In this document: positions 24,643 to 35,006 of the stretch, one piece after another
Position numbering within the stretch: the first letter of the stretch is position 1
Layout of the letters: every line of letters begins with the position of its first letter
Assembly: GCA_004963905.1 (NCBI GenBank)
Contig: SUGL01000015.1
Location: 81,531 to 145,530 of the forward strand
Direction: 5' to 3'
Length of the DNA: 64,000 nucleotides
Origin: Mesorhizobium sp.
Lineage (GTDB): Bacteria > Pseudomonadota > Alphaproteobacteria > Rhizobiales > Rhizobiaceae
Translations under genes and position numbers: made by a program
Notes under the pieces: generated by a model
The model's input: only the letters and a program-made list of their open reading frames with translations
Database searches by the model: none
What the model was told of the DNA's origin: nothing

Positions 24643-25254
24643 ATGTACCGTGCGGGGGCACACTGGGGAATTTCGGCCATTGCGGCGCGGTTTTGCCGCG
24701 ATCGCCGCGGCGTGGCGGCAATCGAGTTCGCGTTCATCGCGCCGGTGCTGCTCATCATGTATTTCATCACGATGGAAGCCTCGCAGGCGATCGAGACCAG
24801 CAAGAAGGTCAGCCGCATCGGCAGCATGGTGGCGGACCTCGTCACGCAGCAGACGACGGTCGCGAAAGCGGATCTCGATGCGATCATGAAGATCGGCGCC
24901 TCGACGCTGCAGCCCTACAACCGCTCCAAGCCGACGATCATCATTACCGGGATCCAGATCAGCGACGAGGCGTCGCCCAAGGCGACGGTGGCCTGGTCGC
25001 GCAAGCTTGTAGGCACCACGTATAGCGCCGACGCGGCGAAGGACAGTATCACCACCGTTCCGTCGACGCTGAATATCCGCAAGACATTCCTCGTGCGGGT
25101 GGAAAGCGACCTCGGCTATGAGCCGATCATCACCTGGACGGCCGACGAATCGAAGCCGCTTGGATTGACCTCGGCCTTCAACCACATACCGATGAGCGAA
25201 ACATATTATCTGAGGCCGCGCCGCGGCCCCACGGTCCCTTGCAGCGACTGCTGA
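24643..25254 (+). CDS. TadE/TadG-like pseudopilin 2
   Basis: A 203-aa protein with DRRGVAAIEFA near its N-terminus (Glu28) and a hydrophobic helix up to about residue 48, then a periplasmic domain ending in a pair of close cysteines (CSDC). The ATG at 24643 is chosen because a strong ggaggt ribosome-binding site lies just before it; a GTG at 24631 is the alternative. It lacks the von Willebrand A domain of full-size TadG, so it is a second small TadE-type subunit. It ends only four bases before the convergent binding-protein gene. Confidence 0.8.
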   Translation: MYRAGAHWGISAIAARFCRDRRGVAAIEFAFIAPVLLIMYFITMEASQAIETSKKVSRIGSMVADLVTQQTTVAKADLDAIMKIGASTLQPYNRSKPTIIITGIQISDEASPKATVAWSRKLVGTTYSADAAKDSITTVPSTLNIRKTFLVRVESDLGYEPIITWTADESKPLGLTSAFNHIPMSETYYLRPRRGPTVPCSDC

Positions 25255-25258
25255 GGGA

Positions 25259-26194
25259 TTATTCCCGACCGCCAGCTTCCCGTCGCACGATGGCCAGCGC
25301 CGTTGCATAGTCCTTCGACACGGCCAGCTCGAATCCGCCGGAATGCGTCGATTCCAAAAGATCGTAGACGTCCGGCGTCAGCGACTTGAGATTGGTCAGA
25401 AACACGGCGAGCCGGCGCTTCGCTTCGGCGTCGAGATCGCGGCGCACGGCATGAGGTCCGTATCGCAGCGGAGCCGAGGTCCATAGCACCCGAAGCGATG
25501 TCTTCGGGACGCCGGCGGCCTCGAGCCGCATGATCGTGCCGCCCGTGTTGGTGGGCTGGCCGTCGGCGCCGACAGGCTCCCAGCCGAACAGGCCGTCGGC
25601 TTCACCGTCGCCGAGCATCGCCTCGGCCGCGGTTGCCGAAGGAGCGCGCGCCAGGAAGGGTGAGTCCTCCGCGATCTTCGCGCCTTCGCCTGAGAGCCCG
25701 GTCAGCGGCAGCAGGGAACCGCCGACATTGTCGGCGGGCGCGATCGCGATCCGGTGCGAGGCCATCGCCGCGAGGTCCGGCACTTTGCCGTCGCGCGTCA
25801 GCAGCACGGAACGAATGCCGACGGCACCATCGGTGTCGACCGGCGCCACCAGAGGCTCGACACAACCGCAGCGCTCCGAAGCCGCGGCATAGGCGAGCGC
25901 CGAATAGACCGCATATTGCACGCGGCCACTCGCCTGCGCCTGGACCAGCGCCGCATAGTCGCGGGCAACCACGAACTCCACCTTCATGCCGAGAGCGTTG
26001 GTATAGGCATCCGTCAAGCGCGCCAGACCGGGAACCGTGTTGCCGCCTCCGGGCTCGGCGACGATGCCTATGCGAAACGTGCCGATGTCGTCGCGCCAGT
26101 CGGCGCGCGCCGACAAGGTCCCCGAGAGCACCGCGAGAGCCGCCGCGCACGTCCTCAACGCCCGGCTTGCCGCGGATTTTCCAGCCTTGCCCAT
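25259..26194 (-). CDS. PhnD-like phosphate/phosphonate-type periplasmic binding protein
   Basis: A 311-aa secreted protein. A signal peptide covers about residues 1-32 (ending SARA), followed by a type 2 periplasmic binding fold related to PhnD/PtxB. No ABC permease or ATPase genes are next to it, so it is an orphan binding protein. The ligand is unknown. Its place at the end of the Tad locus recurs in rhizobia as far as I recall, but a pilus role is unproven. The ATG at 26194 is chosen because it gives a proper signal peptide; the longer frame overlaps the deoB promoter region. Confidence 0.72.
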   Translation of the reverse strand: MGKAGKSAASRALRTCAAALAVLSGTLSARADWRDDIGTFRIGIVAEPGGGNTVPGLARLTDAYTNALGMKVEFVVARDYAALVQAQASGRVQYAVYSALAYAAASERCGCVEPLVAPVDTDGAVGIRSVLLTRDGKVPDLAAMASHRIAIAPADNVGGSLLPLTGLSGEGAKIAEDSPFLARAPSATAAEAMLGDGEADGLFGWEPVGADGQPTNTGGTIMRLEAAGVPKTSLRVLWTSAPLRYGPHAVRRDLDAEAKRRLAVFLTNLKSLTPDVYDLLESTHSGGFELAVSKDYATALAIVRREAGGRE

Positions 26195-26330
26195 GCTTGC
26201 CGCTCTCCCGCCGGCGCTTCGCCCGATTTGCACGACTATGGCGCCAAGCCGTTGCGGTTTGGTTTCCGATTTGCCAACGCCGCCGCGGAACCTTATGTCT
26301 GGCTGCCTAGACTGGCAACGATGGCACTTC

Positions 26331-27578
26331 ATGGCGCGGGCTTTCCTGTTCGTTCTCGATTCCTTCGGCATCGGCGGAGCGGCCGATGCCGAACGCTATG
26401 GCGATGCCGGCGCCGACACGTTCGGGCATATCGTGCAGGCCTGCGCCGACGGCCGCGCGGATCGTGAAGGCTTGCGCAGCGGGCCGCTCGCGGTGCCCAA
26501 CATGATCTCGCTCGGGCTTGCCCGCGCGGCGCATACGGCAACCGGACTGAGGCTCGACGCCGGCACGCCGCTGCGCGCCTCGTCCTTCCACGGCGCCGCC
26601 CAGGAGGTCTCGAGCGGCAAGGACACGCCGTCGGGCCACTGGGAGATCGCCGGCCTGCCCGTGCGTTTCGACTGGGGCTATTTTCCCGACACCGTGCCGG
26701 CCTTCCCTGCCGGGCTGACCGACGCGATCATCCGCGAAGGCAAGGTGCCGGGCATCCTCGGCAACTGTCACGCGCCCGGAACCGAGATCATCGAGCGCTT
26801 CGGTGAGGAGCATATCCGCACCGGCAAGCCGATCTGCTACACCTCGGTGGACTCCGTGTTGCAGATCGCCGCGCACGAGACGCATTTCGGCCTGGAGCGG
26901 CTCTACGAGCTTTGCCTGACGGTGCGCCGGCTGGTCGATCCGCTCAAGATCGGACGGGTGATCGCGCGGCCCTTCGTCGGCGAGACGAGAGCCACCTTCC
27001 AGCGCACCCACAACCGCCGCGACTATGCCGTGCCGCCGCCGGAGCCGACCTTGCTCGACCGGCTGACGGAGCGCGGCAGCAAGGTCATCGCCGTCGGCAA
27101 GATCGGCGACATCTTCGCCCATCGCGGCATCTCGGAGGTCCGCAAGGCCGGTGGCAACATGGCGATGTTCGACAAGGCGCTGGGTGCCATGGACGACGCC
27201 GGCGAAGGCGACCTGGTCTTTGCCAATTTCGTCGATTTCGACACCGAGTTCGGCCACCGACGCGATGTCGCCGGCTATGCCTGGGCGCTCGAGACCTTCG
27301 ACCGCCGGCTGCCGGAAGCGCTGTCCCGCATCGAACCGGGCGACCTGCTCATCCTCACCGCCGACCACGGCAATGATCCGACCTGGCGCGGCACCGATCA
27401 CACGCGCGAACGCGTTCCTGTGATCGGCATCGGGCCTGGGCTGAAGGGCGGTGACATCGGGCTCAGGCCGACCTTCGCCGATATCGGCGAAACCGTCGCG
27501 GATCACCTCGGCCTTGCGCCCGGCCGCCACGGCACCTCTTTCCTTGCAACGATAGGCGGCCATGCCAGAACTGCCTGA
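26331..27578 (+). CDS. deoB: Phosphopentomutase DeoB
   Basis: A 415-aa alkaline-phosphatase-fold enzyme that interconverts (deoxy)ribose 1-phosphate and 5-phosphate in nucleoside salvage. Metal and catalytic residues are visible: Asp10, Thr99 in KDTPSGHW, Asp304 and His309, Asp345-His346 in ADHGNDP, and His357. The start MARAFLF fits the family. The last 17 bases overlap mutM in another frame, so the two are likely cotranscribed. Confidence 0.94.
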   Translation: MARAFLFVLDSFGIGGAADAERYGDAGADTFGHIVQACADGRADREGLRSGPLAVPNMISLGLARAAHTATGLRLDAGTPLRASSFHGAAQEVSSGKDTPSGHWEIAGLPVRFDWGYFPDTVPAFPAGLTDAIIREGKVPGILGNCHAPGTEIIERFGEEHIRTGKPICYTSVDSVLQIAAHETHFGLERLYELCLTVRRLVDPLKIGRVIARPFVGETRATFQRTHNRRDYAVPPPEPTLLDRLTERGSKVIAVGKIGDIFAHRGISEVRKAGGNMAMFDKALGAMDDAGEGDLVFANFVDFDTEFGHRRDVAGYAWALETFDRRLPEALSRIEPGDLLILTADHGNDPTWRGTDHTRERVPVIGIGPGLKGGDIGLRPTFADIGETVADHLGLAPGRHGTSFLATIGGHARTA

Positions 27579-28452
27579 GGTCGAGACGGTCCGGCGCGGG
27601 CTGCAACCGGTTCTGGAAGGGGCGCGGCTCGTCAGCGTCGAGGCGCGCAGGCCCGACCTTCGCTTTCCTTTTCCAGAGCGGTTTTCGGAGAGGCTTGCCG
27701 GCAAGACCGTGACGGCGCTTGGCCGGCGCGCCAAATATCTGACGATGCACATCGAGGACGGTCCGGTCCTGATCTGCCATCTCGGCATGTCGGGATCGTT
27801 CCGCGTCGAAACCGCCGAGGGCAGCGACACCCCCGGCACCTTCCATCACGAGCGCTCGAAGAACGGCGCGCACGACCATGTCGTGTTCGATGTCCAGTCG
27901 CCGAAGGGCGAGCGGTCGCGCGTCATCTTCAACGACCCGCGCCGTTTCGGCTTCATGCTGTTTACCGAAGGGACGCCGGACACGCATCCGATGCTGGCGG
28001 GGCTGGGCATCGAGCCGACCGGCAATGCGCTCGACGGCCCCCTGCTCGCCTCGCTGCTCGAGGGCCGCAGGTCGCCGCTCAAGGCGGCACTGCTCGACCA
28101 GCGGCTGATCGCCGGGCTCGGCAACATATATGTGTCGGAGGCGCTGTGGCGCGCCGGCCTGTCGCCGTTGCGCCAAGCCGGTACCATCGCCGGCTCCGGC
28201 AAGAAAGCGAAAGAGCAATGCGAACGCCTGGCCGAGGCGATCCGCTCGGTCATCGCCGACGCGATCGCCGCCGGCGGATCCTCGCTGCGCGACTATGTCC
28301 AGACAGACGGGTCGCTTGGCTATTTCCAGCATTCCTTCGCCGTCTATGACCGTGAAGGCGAGCCATGTCCGAAACCGCGCTGCAGCGGCCATATCGAGCG
28401 CATCGTGCAAAGCGGCCGCTCGACCTTCTATTGCCGGACCTGTCAGCGGTGA
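27562..28452 (+). CDS. mutM: Formamidopyrimidine-DNA glycosylase MutM/Fpg
   Basis: A 296-aa bifunctional DNA glycosylase/AP lyase that removes 8-oxoguanine and formamidopyrimidines. It starts with the catalytic PELPEVE (Pro2, Glu3). It ends with a four-cysteine zinc finger (CPKPRC...CRTC), the usual DNA-contacting element. It is slightly longer than enteric MutM because of an internal loop, as in other rhizobia. It overlaps deoB. Confidence 0.96.
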   Translation: MPELPEVETVRRGLQPVLEGARLVSVEARRPDLRFPFPERFSERLAGKTVTALGRRAKYLTMHIEDGPVLICHLGMSGSFRVETAEGSDTPGTFHHERSKNGAHDHVVFDVQSPKGERSRVIFNDPRRFGFMLFTEGTPDTHPMLAGLGIEPTGNALDGPLLASLLEGRRSPLKAALLDQRLIAGLGNIYVSEALWRAGLSPLRQAGTIAGSGKKAKEQCERLAEAIRSVIADAIAAGGSSLRDYVQTDGSLGYFQHSFAVYDREGEPCPKPRCSGHIERIVQSGRSTFYCRTCQR

Positions 28453-28492
28453 GCTAGACCGGTCTCCGCAACCGAAGCGAGGAGACGATGCC

Positions 28493-29266
28493 ATGGCCTA
28501 TGAAACCATTCTCGTGGAAACACGCGGCAAGGTCGGGCTGATCACGCTGAACCGGCCGAAGGCGCTCAACGCGCTGAATTCGCAGGTGCTGGCGGAGATC
28601 GTGGCCGCGGTGAACGCGTTCGGCGCCGACGCCGGTATCGGCGCGATGGTCCTTACGGGTTCGGAGAAGGCCTTCGCGGCCGGTGCCGACATCAAGGAAA
28701 TGCAGGCGATCTCCTTCGTCGACGCTTATACGCAGGATTTCTTCGTCGGCTGGGAGGAACTCACGCGTGCGCGCAAACCGATCATCGCGGCGGTGGCCGG
28801 CTATGCGCTTGGCGGCGGCTGCGAGCTGGCGATGATGTGCGACTTCATCATCGCCGCCGACAATGCAAAATTCGGCCAGCCCGAAATCACGCTCGGCGTC
28901 ATGCCGGGCATGGGCGGATCGCAGCGGCTGACCCGCTTCGTCGGCAAGTCGAAGGCGATGGACATGTGCCTGACCGGGCGCATGATGGACGCCGCCGAAG
29001 CCGAGCGCTGCGGACTGGTTTCACGGGTGGTGCCGGCCGCCGAGCTCGTCGAGGAGGCGCTAAAGGCGGCGGCGAAGATCGCCGAGTTTTCACTGCCATC
29101 GGTGATGATGACAAAGGAAGCCGTCAACCGGGCCTATGAAACGACGCTCGCCGAAGGACTGCGCTTCGAACGCCGACTGTTCCATTCGCTGTTTGCGCTC
29201 GACGACCAGAAGGAAGGCATGGCCGCCTTCGTCGAGAAGCGGAAGCCGAATTTCACCAACCGCTGA
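28493..29266 (+). CDS. Enoyl-CoA hydratase (crotonase family)
   Basis: A 257-aa crotonase-fold enzyme hydrating 2-enoyl-CoA in fatty-acid beta-oxidation. The oxyanion-hole segments AGADIKEM and [10 protein letters not shown] are present, as is the catalytic Glu segment (EITLGVMPG). The ATG at 28493 follows a ggag ribosome-binding site; the long upstream extension overlaps mutM and is rejected. It shows strong family similarity to short-chain enoyl-CoA hydratases, and the order mutM / hydratase / rpsT / dnaA is conserved in rhizobia. Confidence 0.93.
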   Translation: MAYETILVETRGKVGLITLNRPKALNALNSQVLAEIVAAVNAFGADAGIGAMVLTGSEKAFAAGADIKEMQAISFVDAYTQDFFVGWEELTRARKPIIAAVAGYALGGGCELAMMCDFIIAADNAKFGQPEITLGVMPGMGGSQRLTRFVGKSKAMDMCLTGRMMDAAEAERCGLVSRVVPAAELVEEALKAAAKIAEFSLPSVMMTKEAVNRAYETTLAEGLRFERRLFHSLFALDDQKEGMAAFVEKRKPNFTNR

Positions 29267-29385
29267 TGCTTGTCCCTCAAAATGTGCGGCGGTTGGGAAA
29301 CGACATGCATAAGACAAGACCCCAGAGAGCGTCGTGCGTTTCGACGCGACGCGCTCCAGGCCGCCAAAAAGACCGCCAAGCGGCG

Positions 29386-29413
29386 TTGACGCGCCGGAAA
29401 AGCTGAACTATAA
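29386..29413 (+). promoter_or_regulatory. Predicted rpsT promoter
   Basis: ttgacg and ctataa are separated by 16 bases, a good match to the alphaproteobacterial housekeeping consensus, about 95 bases before the rpsT start. A short RIME-like inverted repeat (gcgtcgtgcg...cgacgcgacgcgc) lies just upstream at about 29322-29355. Confidence 0.55.
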
Positions 29414-29506
29414 GCCGCACCAACCGAGGCGGCCCCGTGGCTGCCCGTTTGTTTTTTGCGCCCTGCGGCACCCCGCTGGCGCCCACCAGATCGGAAGAGA
29501 GGCATC

Positions 29507-29773
29507 ATGGCCAATACGTCTTCGGCCAAAAAGGCAACGCGCAAGATCGCCCGCCGCGCGGCGATCAACAAGAACCGCCGGTCGCGCGTCCGCACCTATG
29601 TCCGCCAGGTCGAAGAGGCGCTCGCCGCCGGCGACAAGGCCGCGGCGCTGGAGGCCTTCAAGGCCGCGGAGCCGGAATTGATGCGCGCCGCAACCAAGGG
29701 CGTCATCCACAAGAACACGGCTTCCCGCAAGGTTTCGCGGCTGGCCCAGCGGGTCAAGGTGCTGTCGGCCTGA
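29507..29773 (+). CDS. rpsT: 30S ribosomal protein S20
   Basis: An 88-aa, very basic, all-helical protein that binds 16S rRNA early in 30S assembly. MANTSSAKK at the N-terminus and the central KNRRSRVRT are characteristic. An agagagg ribosome-binding site precedes the ATG. It has a predicted promoter upstream and a strong terminator downstream, so it is a single-gene transcript. Confidence 0.97.
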   Translation: MANTSSAKKATRKIARRAAINKNRRSRVRTYVRQVEEALAAGDKAAALEAFKAAEPELMRAATKGVIHKNTASRKVSRLAQRVKVLSA

Positions 29774-29802
29774 CCGACTTCCATTTAGAACCGTTATCCT
29801 TG

Positions 29803-29829
29803 AACCCGGCCGCATAGGCCGGGTTTTTT
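29803..29829 (+). terminator. Intrinsic terminator after rpsT
   Basis: The stem aacccggcc/ggccgggtt has a five-base loop and six T's, 30 bp after the rpsT stop. Confidence 0.9.
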
Positions 29830-30608
29830 CGTTTGCCGGCAAGTACTTAAAAAGAACGCGTGTACAACGACGCTCTGGCCGAATTTCGAAGTTGCGAATG
29901 TTTTGCCGGCATATACATAATCGCTGATATCGTTGCCGCCGAATGCGGCTATGGCCGTAAAATAGCCTGTCACAAATTCCTGATATTTTTCAATAAGTTA
30001 CAGACGGTCGTCCACAGCTTGTTCAACCTGCGGAGGGGCGGCGGGGGACAAGTAGCTGTCAAGAGAATTATTTCAGAAAATTTCCGAAGGTGTGGCCTTT
30101 TTCACATTCGCCGGAAAAGGGTTTGAATCACAATGGCTTTATCAAAATGTGCCGCGACGGCACCTGCTTCGAACACGTCTCCGGTAACCAGATTCGTTAA
30201 AAATCAGTTAGACGTGGCCTTGCCCTATCCACAGCGATTTCGGTAATGTCCATTCATCGAAGGGACGGGCACTTGCCCTCGACCCAGCCTGAATCGGCCA
30301 GCAAAAAATGGCGGAATTCATGACGCGGAGCAATTCCGCGTGCGGCTTGGTTTGTCTCTTCGGTGGGTAGGGGACTGGCGTAATTGTACATGGCAGTCGA
30401 CGTTGGGCCGGCGTTTTCGCCGGACGGTGTCGTATTGTCTTGGCATGATCAAGCTGGCTTGCAAGAGCCAGCATTCGGTCCCTTGCGCAACGTTGCGACT
30501 ATATCGCCGGCGGCGGCGATGAAGACGCGGCGGAAAACGTCGCCGGACCAAGGGTGCAGGAGGCGCACTCCCGGCGGAAAAGGGTACGAGAAGACAAGGA
30601 ACTTGATC
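29830..30608 (+). promoter_or_regulatory. dnaA upstream region with DnaA-box-like sites
   Basis: Nearly 780 bp without a credible gene, more AT-rich than its surroundings (especially 29915-30000 and 30060-30150). One DnaA-box-like site, ctatccaca, is at 30225-30233 (one mismatch to the consensus). A weaker one, tcgtccaca, lies near 30009. These fit autoregulation of dnaA. I do not call an origin: rhizobial chromosome origins are usually elsewhere and the box count is low. An 88-codon frame at 29860-30126 looks accidental. Confidence 0.5.
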
Positions 30609-32153
30609 ATGCAAAGCGGCATCGAAAGGGAGATAGCGGGCGAACTCCCATTCCCTACAACTTTCGTCGGAGGGGACGGCATGGCGGCATCCAGCGACGC
30701 TGAACAGAAGTTCGAGCGGGTCAAGGCCCAGTTGAAGGCGCGTCTGGGAGCCGAGGTCTATTCGAGCTGGTTTGGCCGTATGAAGGTTGCCGAGGCATCA
30801 CGCGGCATCGTCCGTATCTCCGTGCCCACGGCCTTCCTGCGGTCGTGGATCAACGGCCACTATCTCGACCTCATCGCCGAACTCTGGAGGCATGAGGATT
30901 CCGACGTTCTCAAGATCGAGATCGTCGTGCGGACCGCCACGCGGCAGGGCCGCAACAACGTCGAGCCGGAGATCGCGCCGGCGCGCAAGATGACCAAGCA
31001 GACGCAGACCGCACTTGCCGCCGGCACCGCGAACGCCGGCCGGGTGGAGCGGGCGCCGGCGCCTCGCCAAGGCGTACCGGCGGAGACCGAGTTCCGCCAC
31101 AACGTGCTGGGGTCGCCGCTCGACCCGCGCTACACGTTCGCTTCCTTCATCGAAGGGCCCTCGAACCGGGTGGCGTTCGCGGCAGCCAAGGCGGTGGCGG
31201 AATCGCAGTCGAGCGCGGTGCGCTTCAACCCGCTCTTCCTTCATGCGACCGTCGGATTGGGCAAGACGCACCTGTTGCAGGCGATCGCGGCGGAATCGCT
31301 GCGCCACAACCCGAAATCGCGCGTGGTCTATCTGACGGCGGAATATTTCATGTGGCGCTTCGCCACCGCGATCCGCGACAACAATGCACTCACCCTCAAG
31401 GAGCAACTGCGCGATATCGATCTTCTGATCATCGACGACATGCAGTTCCTGCAGGGCAAGTCGATCCAGCATGAATTCTGCCATCTCATCAACATGCTGC
31501 TCGACAGCGCCAAGCAGGTGGTGGTCGCCGCCGACCGGCCGCCGTCGGAACTGGAATCGCTGGAGCCGCGCGTGCGGTCGCGCCTCAATGGCGGCGTGGC
31601 GCTCGAAATGTCGGCGCCGGATTTCGCCATGCGCCTCGGCATGCTGAAGCTGCGCCTTGCCACGGCCAAGATCGACGATGCCTCGCTCGACATCTCGGAC
31701 GAGATTCTCGATCACGTCGCCCGTACGGTGACCGGCAGCGGACGCGAACTCGAAGGCGCCTTCAACCAACTTCTCTTCCGCCAGTCCTTCGAGCCGCAGA
31801 TCACCCTCGACCGCATCGACGAGATCCTCGGCCACATCTACCGTTCGGGCGAGCCGAAGCGGGTGCGCATCGAGGACATCCAGCGCATCGTGGCGCGCCA
31901 CTACAACGTGTCGAAGACGGAGCTGCTCTCCAACCGGCGCACGCGCACCATCGTCAAGCCGCGGCAGGTGGCGATGTACCTGTCGAAGGTGATGACGCCG
32001 CGCTCGCTGCCGGAGATCGGACGGCGTTTCGGCGGCCGCGACCACACGACGGTGCTGCATGCCGTGCGCAAGATCGAGGATCTTTCCGGTGCCGACAACA
32101 CGCTGGCGCAGGAGCTCGAACTGCTCAGAAGGCTGATCAACGAGCAGGCCTGA
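30609..32153 (+). CDS. dnaA: Chromosomal replication initiator DnaA
   Basis: A 514-aa AAA+ initiator. Domain I covers about residues 30-110, a variable linker 111-165, the AAA+ domain from about 170 with Walker A GLGKT at 216-220 and Walker B IIDD near 274-277, and the C-terminal DNA-binding domain carries the [11 protein letters not shown] signature. The start at 30609 is preceded by aaggaac. A second in-frame ATG at 30681 (MAASSD) has a stronger ggagggg site just before it and would remove 24 residues, so two starts are possible. DnaA melts the origin and loads the helicase. Confidence 0.95.
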   Translation: MQSGIEREIAGELPFPTTFVGGDGMAASSDAEQKFERVKAQLKARLGAEVYSSWFGRMKVAEASRGIVRISVPTAFLRSWINGHYLDLIAELWRHEDSDVLKIEIVVRTATRQGRNNVEPEIAPARKMTKQTQTALAAGTANAGRVERAPAPRQGVPAETEFRHNVLGSPLDPRYTFASFIEGPSNRVAFAAAKAVAESQSSAVRFNPLFLHATVGLGKTHLLQAIAAESLRHNPKSRVVYLTAEYFMWRFATAIRDNNALTLKEQLRDIDLLIIDDMQFLQGKSIQHEFCHLINMLLDSAKQVVVAADRPPSELESLEPRVRSRLNGGVALEMSAPDFAMRLGMLKLRLATAKIDDASLDISDEILDHVARTVTGSGRELEGAFNQLLFRQSFEPQITLDRIDEILGHIYRSGEPKRVRIEDIQRIVARHYNVSKTELLSNRRTRTIVKPRQVAMYLSKVMTPRSLPEIGRRFGGRDHTTVLHAVRKIEDLSGADNTLAQELELLRRLINEQA

Positions 32154-32178
32154 GCGCTTCACCGGCTTTATCCCCAGA

Positions 32179-32215
32179 AAGCCCGCGCAACCGGCCGAAC
32201 CGGTGCCGCGGGCTT
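32179..32215 (+). terminator. Terminator-like hairpin after dnaA
   Basis: aagcccgcg pairs with cgcgggctt around an inner ccggccgaaccgg dyad, starting 25 bp after the dnaA stop. There is no clean T run, so termination may be partial and dnaN could be partly cotranscribed. Confidence 0.5.
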
Positions 32216-32327
32216 GCGTTTGCAGGGTTTTTACTGTCAGCTTACATAGATTCTGAGCTTTTCGGAGCTTTCGCGGGACGCCGCTCCCTGGTGACCCGCT
32301 CATTCATTGAAGCGAGCCTGTTTCGTC

Positions 32328-33446
32328 ATGCGTGTTATCCTGGAACGGTCCAACCTCCTGAAGTCCCTCAACCACGTTCATCGTGTGGTGGAGCGGCGCA
32401 ACACCATACCGATCCTGTCGAATGTGCTGCTCAGCGCCGAAGGCGCCAGCCTCGAAATGAAAGCGACCGACCTCGACCTCGAAGTGACGGAAGCCACGCC
32501 CGCCAAGGTCGAGCGCGGCGGCGCGACGACGGTCCCGGCGCACCTGCTCTACGACATCGTGCGCAAGCTCGCCGACGGCGCCGAGGTGATGCTGAAGACC
32601 GACGAGGACGGCAATGCCATGACGGTGACGTCGGGCCGGTCCAGCTTCCGCCTGCAGTGCCTGCCGCAGTCGGACTTCCCGGAGCTTTCGGCCGGTTCCT
32701 TCTCGCACATCTTCCGGCTCGATTCGGTGGCGCTCAAGGGCCTGATCGAGAAGACCCAGTTCGCCATTTCGACCGAAGAGACGCGCTACTATCTCAACGG
32801 CATCTTCCTGCACACGCATGAAGCGGGCGGCAAGCTGAAGCTGCGCTCGGTCGCGACCGACGGACACCGCCTGGCGCGCGCCGAGATCGACGCGCCGGCG
32901 GGCTCCGAAGGCATGCCCGGCATCATCATCCCGCGCAAGACGGTGAGCGAGCTGCAGAAGCTGGTCGACGACCCGGATGTGGCGGTGACGACGGAGCTGT
33001 CGGATACCAAGATCCGCTTCACCATCGGCAGCGTCATCCTGACCTCGAAGCTGATCGACGGCACCTTCCCCGACTATCAGCGCGTCATCCCGACCGGCAA
33101 CGACAAGAAGCTGATCATCGACCGTCAGAGCTTCGCCGCCGCCGTCGACCGCGTCTCGACCATTTCGTCCGAGCGCGGCCGCGCGGTGAAAATGTCGATC
33201 AACGACGGCCAGCTCACGCTCGCCGTCAACAATCCGGATTCGGGCAGCGCCACCGAGGAGCTGGCGGCCGACTACTCGTCGGACCCGATCGAGATCGGCT
33301 TCAACGCCAAGTACCTACTCGATGTCGCGGCCCAGCTCACCGGCTCGGAAGCGAAGTTCATGCTGGCGGATGCCGGGTCCCCGACGCTGATCCACGACAT
33401 GGCCGACGAGACCGCGCTCTATGTGCTGATGCCTATGCGGGTCTAG
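32328..33446 (+). CDS. dnaN: DNA polymerase III beta subunit (sliding clamp)
   Basis: A 372-aa clamp protein with three repeated clamp domains of about 120 residues each, starting MRVILERSNLLK and ending in the usual hydrophobic VLMPMRV. As a ring dimer it tethers DNA polymerase III and many repair proteins to DNA. The length is typical for rhizobia. The ATG at 32328 is preferred; a TTG seven codons upstream is possible. It follows dnaA as in many bacteria. Confidence 0.96.
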   Translation: MRVILERSNLLKSLNHVHRVVERRNTIPILSNVLLSAEGASLEMKATDLDLEVTEATPAKVERGGATTVPAHLLYDIVRKLADGAEVMLKTDEDGNAMTVTSGRSSFRLQCLPQSDFPELSAGSFSHIFRLDSVALKGLIEKTQFAISTEETRYYLNGIFLHTHEAGGKLKLRSVATDGHRLARAEIDAPAGSEGMPGIIIPRKTVSELQKLVDDPDVAVTTELSDTKIRFTIGSVILTSKLIDGTFPDYQRVIPTGNDKKLIIDRQSFAAAVDRVSTISSERGRAVKMSINDGQLTLAVNNPDSGSATEELAADYSSDPIEIGFNAKYLLDVAAQLTGSEAKFMLADAGSPTLIHDMADETALYVLMPMRV

Positions 33447-33499
33447 GCACGGGAGTGGGGCGTCGTTTCAGGGAAACGGTAAACCGCCCTATCTCTTCG

Positions 33500-33658
33500 T
33501 TTTGACGCGATTCCAGGCGCAAGACCGTGCCGAACCTTGCAGGAATTGCTCGAAAGCGCGTCGCGATCCTTCGGATTCGCTCCGTACGCTTTAGGCTTTT
33601 GATTTTGCGCATGTCCTTGTCCCGAAACCGGTTCCCACTTTCGGGAGACATGCTTTAG
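33500..33658. repeat. Mosaic of RIME-like type A and type B elements
   Basis: The part at 33500-33552 resembles the right half of the type A element (acgcgattccagg...caggaattgctc). The part at 33554-33658 is a type B element (cgcgtcgcgatccttcggattc ... ccgaaaccggttcccac ... agacatgct). The mosaic fills the dnaN-recF gap and probably makes a folded RNA between the two genes. Confidence 0.75.
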
Positions 33659-33673
33659 TGGGCCGGACATGCC

Positions 33674-34834
33674 GTGACCGAGGATAGCAAACAGCTTCGG
33701 CAGCAGAGCTATATAAGTAAGTTGACGCTTACCAATTTCCGCAACTATGCGGGCCTTTCGCTCGAGCTCGGCCCCGGCGCCGTGGTGCTGTCGGGCGACA
33801 ACGGTGCCGGCAAGACCAATCTGCTCGAAGCCATATCGCTGCTGACGCCGGGACGCGGGCTTCGCCGTGCGCCCTATGCCGACGTGGCGCGCGAAGGCGG
33901 CGATGGCGGCTTTGCCTTGCATGCCCGGATCGAGGGGCCGGAAGGCCAAGTCGAAATCGGCACCGGCATTTCCGGCGGCGACGGTGCCGGCGAAGGCGGC
34001 AGACGGGTTCGCATCAACGGCGCGCCGGCAAAGTCGGCGGAGGATATGCTGGAATGGCTGAGGGTCATCTGGCTGACACCGGCGATGGACGGCTTGTTTC
34101 CAGGACCGGCCACCGACCGTCGCCGCTTTCTCGACCGGCTTGTGCTGGCGATCGACCCCGGCCACGGCCAGCGGGCGCTGGATTATGAAAAGGCGATGCG
34201 CGGCCGTAACCGTTTGCTTACGGAGGGTTCCCGCGACAGCAGTTGGTTCGACGCGATCGAGACGCAGATGGCCGAAACCGGGGTGGCGATCGCGGCGGCG
34301 CGGGCGGAATTGGTGCGGCTGCTTGCCGCCATGATCGAAAAGCTGCCCGGCAGCGGCCCGTTTCCGCAGGCCGACATAAGCCTCTCCGGCGACTTGGAGA
34401 CCGAAATCGCCGTCGCGCCGGCGGTCGACGTCGAGGAGCGGTTCCGGGCGATGCTCGCCAATGGCCGCGAGCGCGACCGCGCCGCCGGCCGCACGCTCGA
34501 CGGACCGCATCGCTCGGACCTCGTGGTCCGGCACAGGCCGAAGTCGATGCCGGCCGAATTGTGCTCGACCGGCGAGCAGAAGGCGCTGCTGGTCGGCATC
34601 GTCTTGTCGCACGCAAGGCTGACCGGCGAGATGTCGGGACTGACGCCGATCCTGCTGCTCGACGAGATCGCCGCGCATCTCGACGGCGGGCGGCGCGCGG
34701 CGCTGTTCTCCATCCTCGAGGAGCTGAACTGCCAGGCCTTCATGACCGGCACCGACGCGGCGCTGTTTTCCAGCCTCGCCGGACGCGCGCAATTCCTGAC
34801 GGTCGATCACGGCAGCGTCGTGCCAGGCACCTGA
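33674..34834 (+). CDS. recF: DNA replication and repair protein RecF
   Basis: A 386-aa SMC-like ATPase that helps load RecA at gaps. Walker A GDNGAGKT is at residues 41-48; the ABC-type signature STGEQKALL and Walker B LLLDEIAAHLD are in the C-terminal third. The start is a GTG at 33674; no better start with a family-like N-terminus is seen. It sits downstream of dnaN, separated by a repeat mosaic. Confidence 0.93.
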   Translation: MTEDSKQLRQQSYISKLTLTNFRNYAGLSLELGPGAVVLSGDNGAGKTNLLEAISLLTPGRGLRRAPYADVAREGGDGGFALHARIEGPEGQVEIGTGISGGDGAGEGGRRVRINGAPAKSAEDMLEWLRVIWLTPAMDGLFPGPATDRRRFLDRLVLAIDPGHGQRALDYEKAMRGRNRLLTEGSRDSSWFDAIETQMAETGVAIAAARAELVRLLAAMIEKLPGSGPFPQADISLSGDLETEIAVAPAVDVEERFRAMLANGRERDRAAGRTLDGPHRSDLVVRHRPKSMPAELCSTGEQKALLVGIVLSHARLTGEMSGLTPILLLDEIAAHLDGGRRAALFSILEELNCQAFMTGTDAALFSSLAGRAQFLTVDHGSVVPGT

Positions 34835-34904
34835 CACTTGAAAGAGCCAAGCCTCGCCGCCAACTCACGCTTATGACAAGGTTTTCCGCCAGCAGAGCAG
34901 TCCC

Positions 34905-34996
34905 GCGTTCGGCAGAACCGCTGAACTGCTCTAACTATTTGTTTTTACGCAATTCCGAACGGAAAACCGTTACACACTTTCCCTCGAATTGCTCTA
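34905..34996. repeat. RIME-like element, type A
   Basis: Contains ccgctgaactgctctaac followed by atttgtttttacgcaattcc, acggaaaaccgtt and cgaattgctct, closely matching 16020-16123. It ends about ten bases before the next start codon and so may lie in the leader of the moeB-like mRNA. Confidence 0.8.
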
Positions 34997-35006
34997 TGGT
35001 CCGGCC

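Noticed and set aside
29860-30126. 88-codon frame starting GTG upstream of dnaA
   Set aside because: It has no ribosome-binding site, composition unlike neighbouring genes, and lies in the AT-richer regulatory region.
29830-30608. Replication origin at dnaA
   Set aside because: Only one good and one weak DnaA box were found, and origins in this order are usually not beside dnaA; skew data would be needed.
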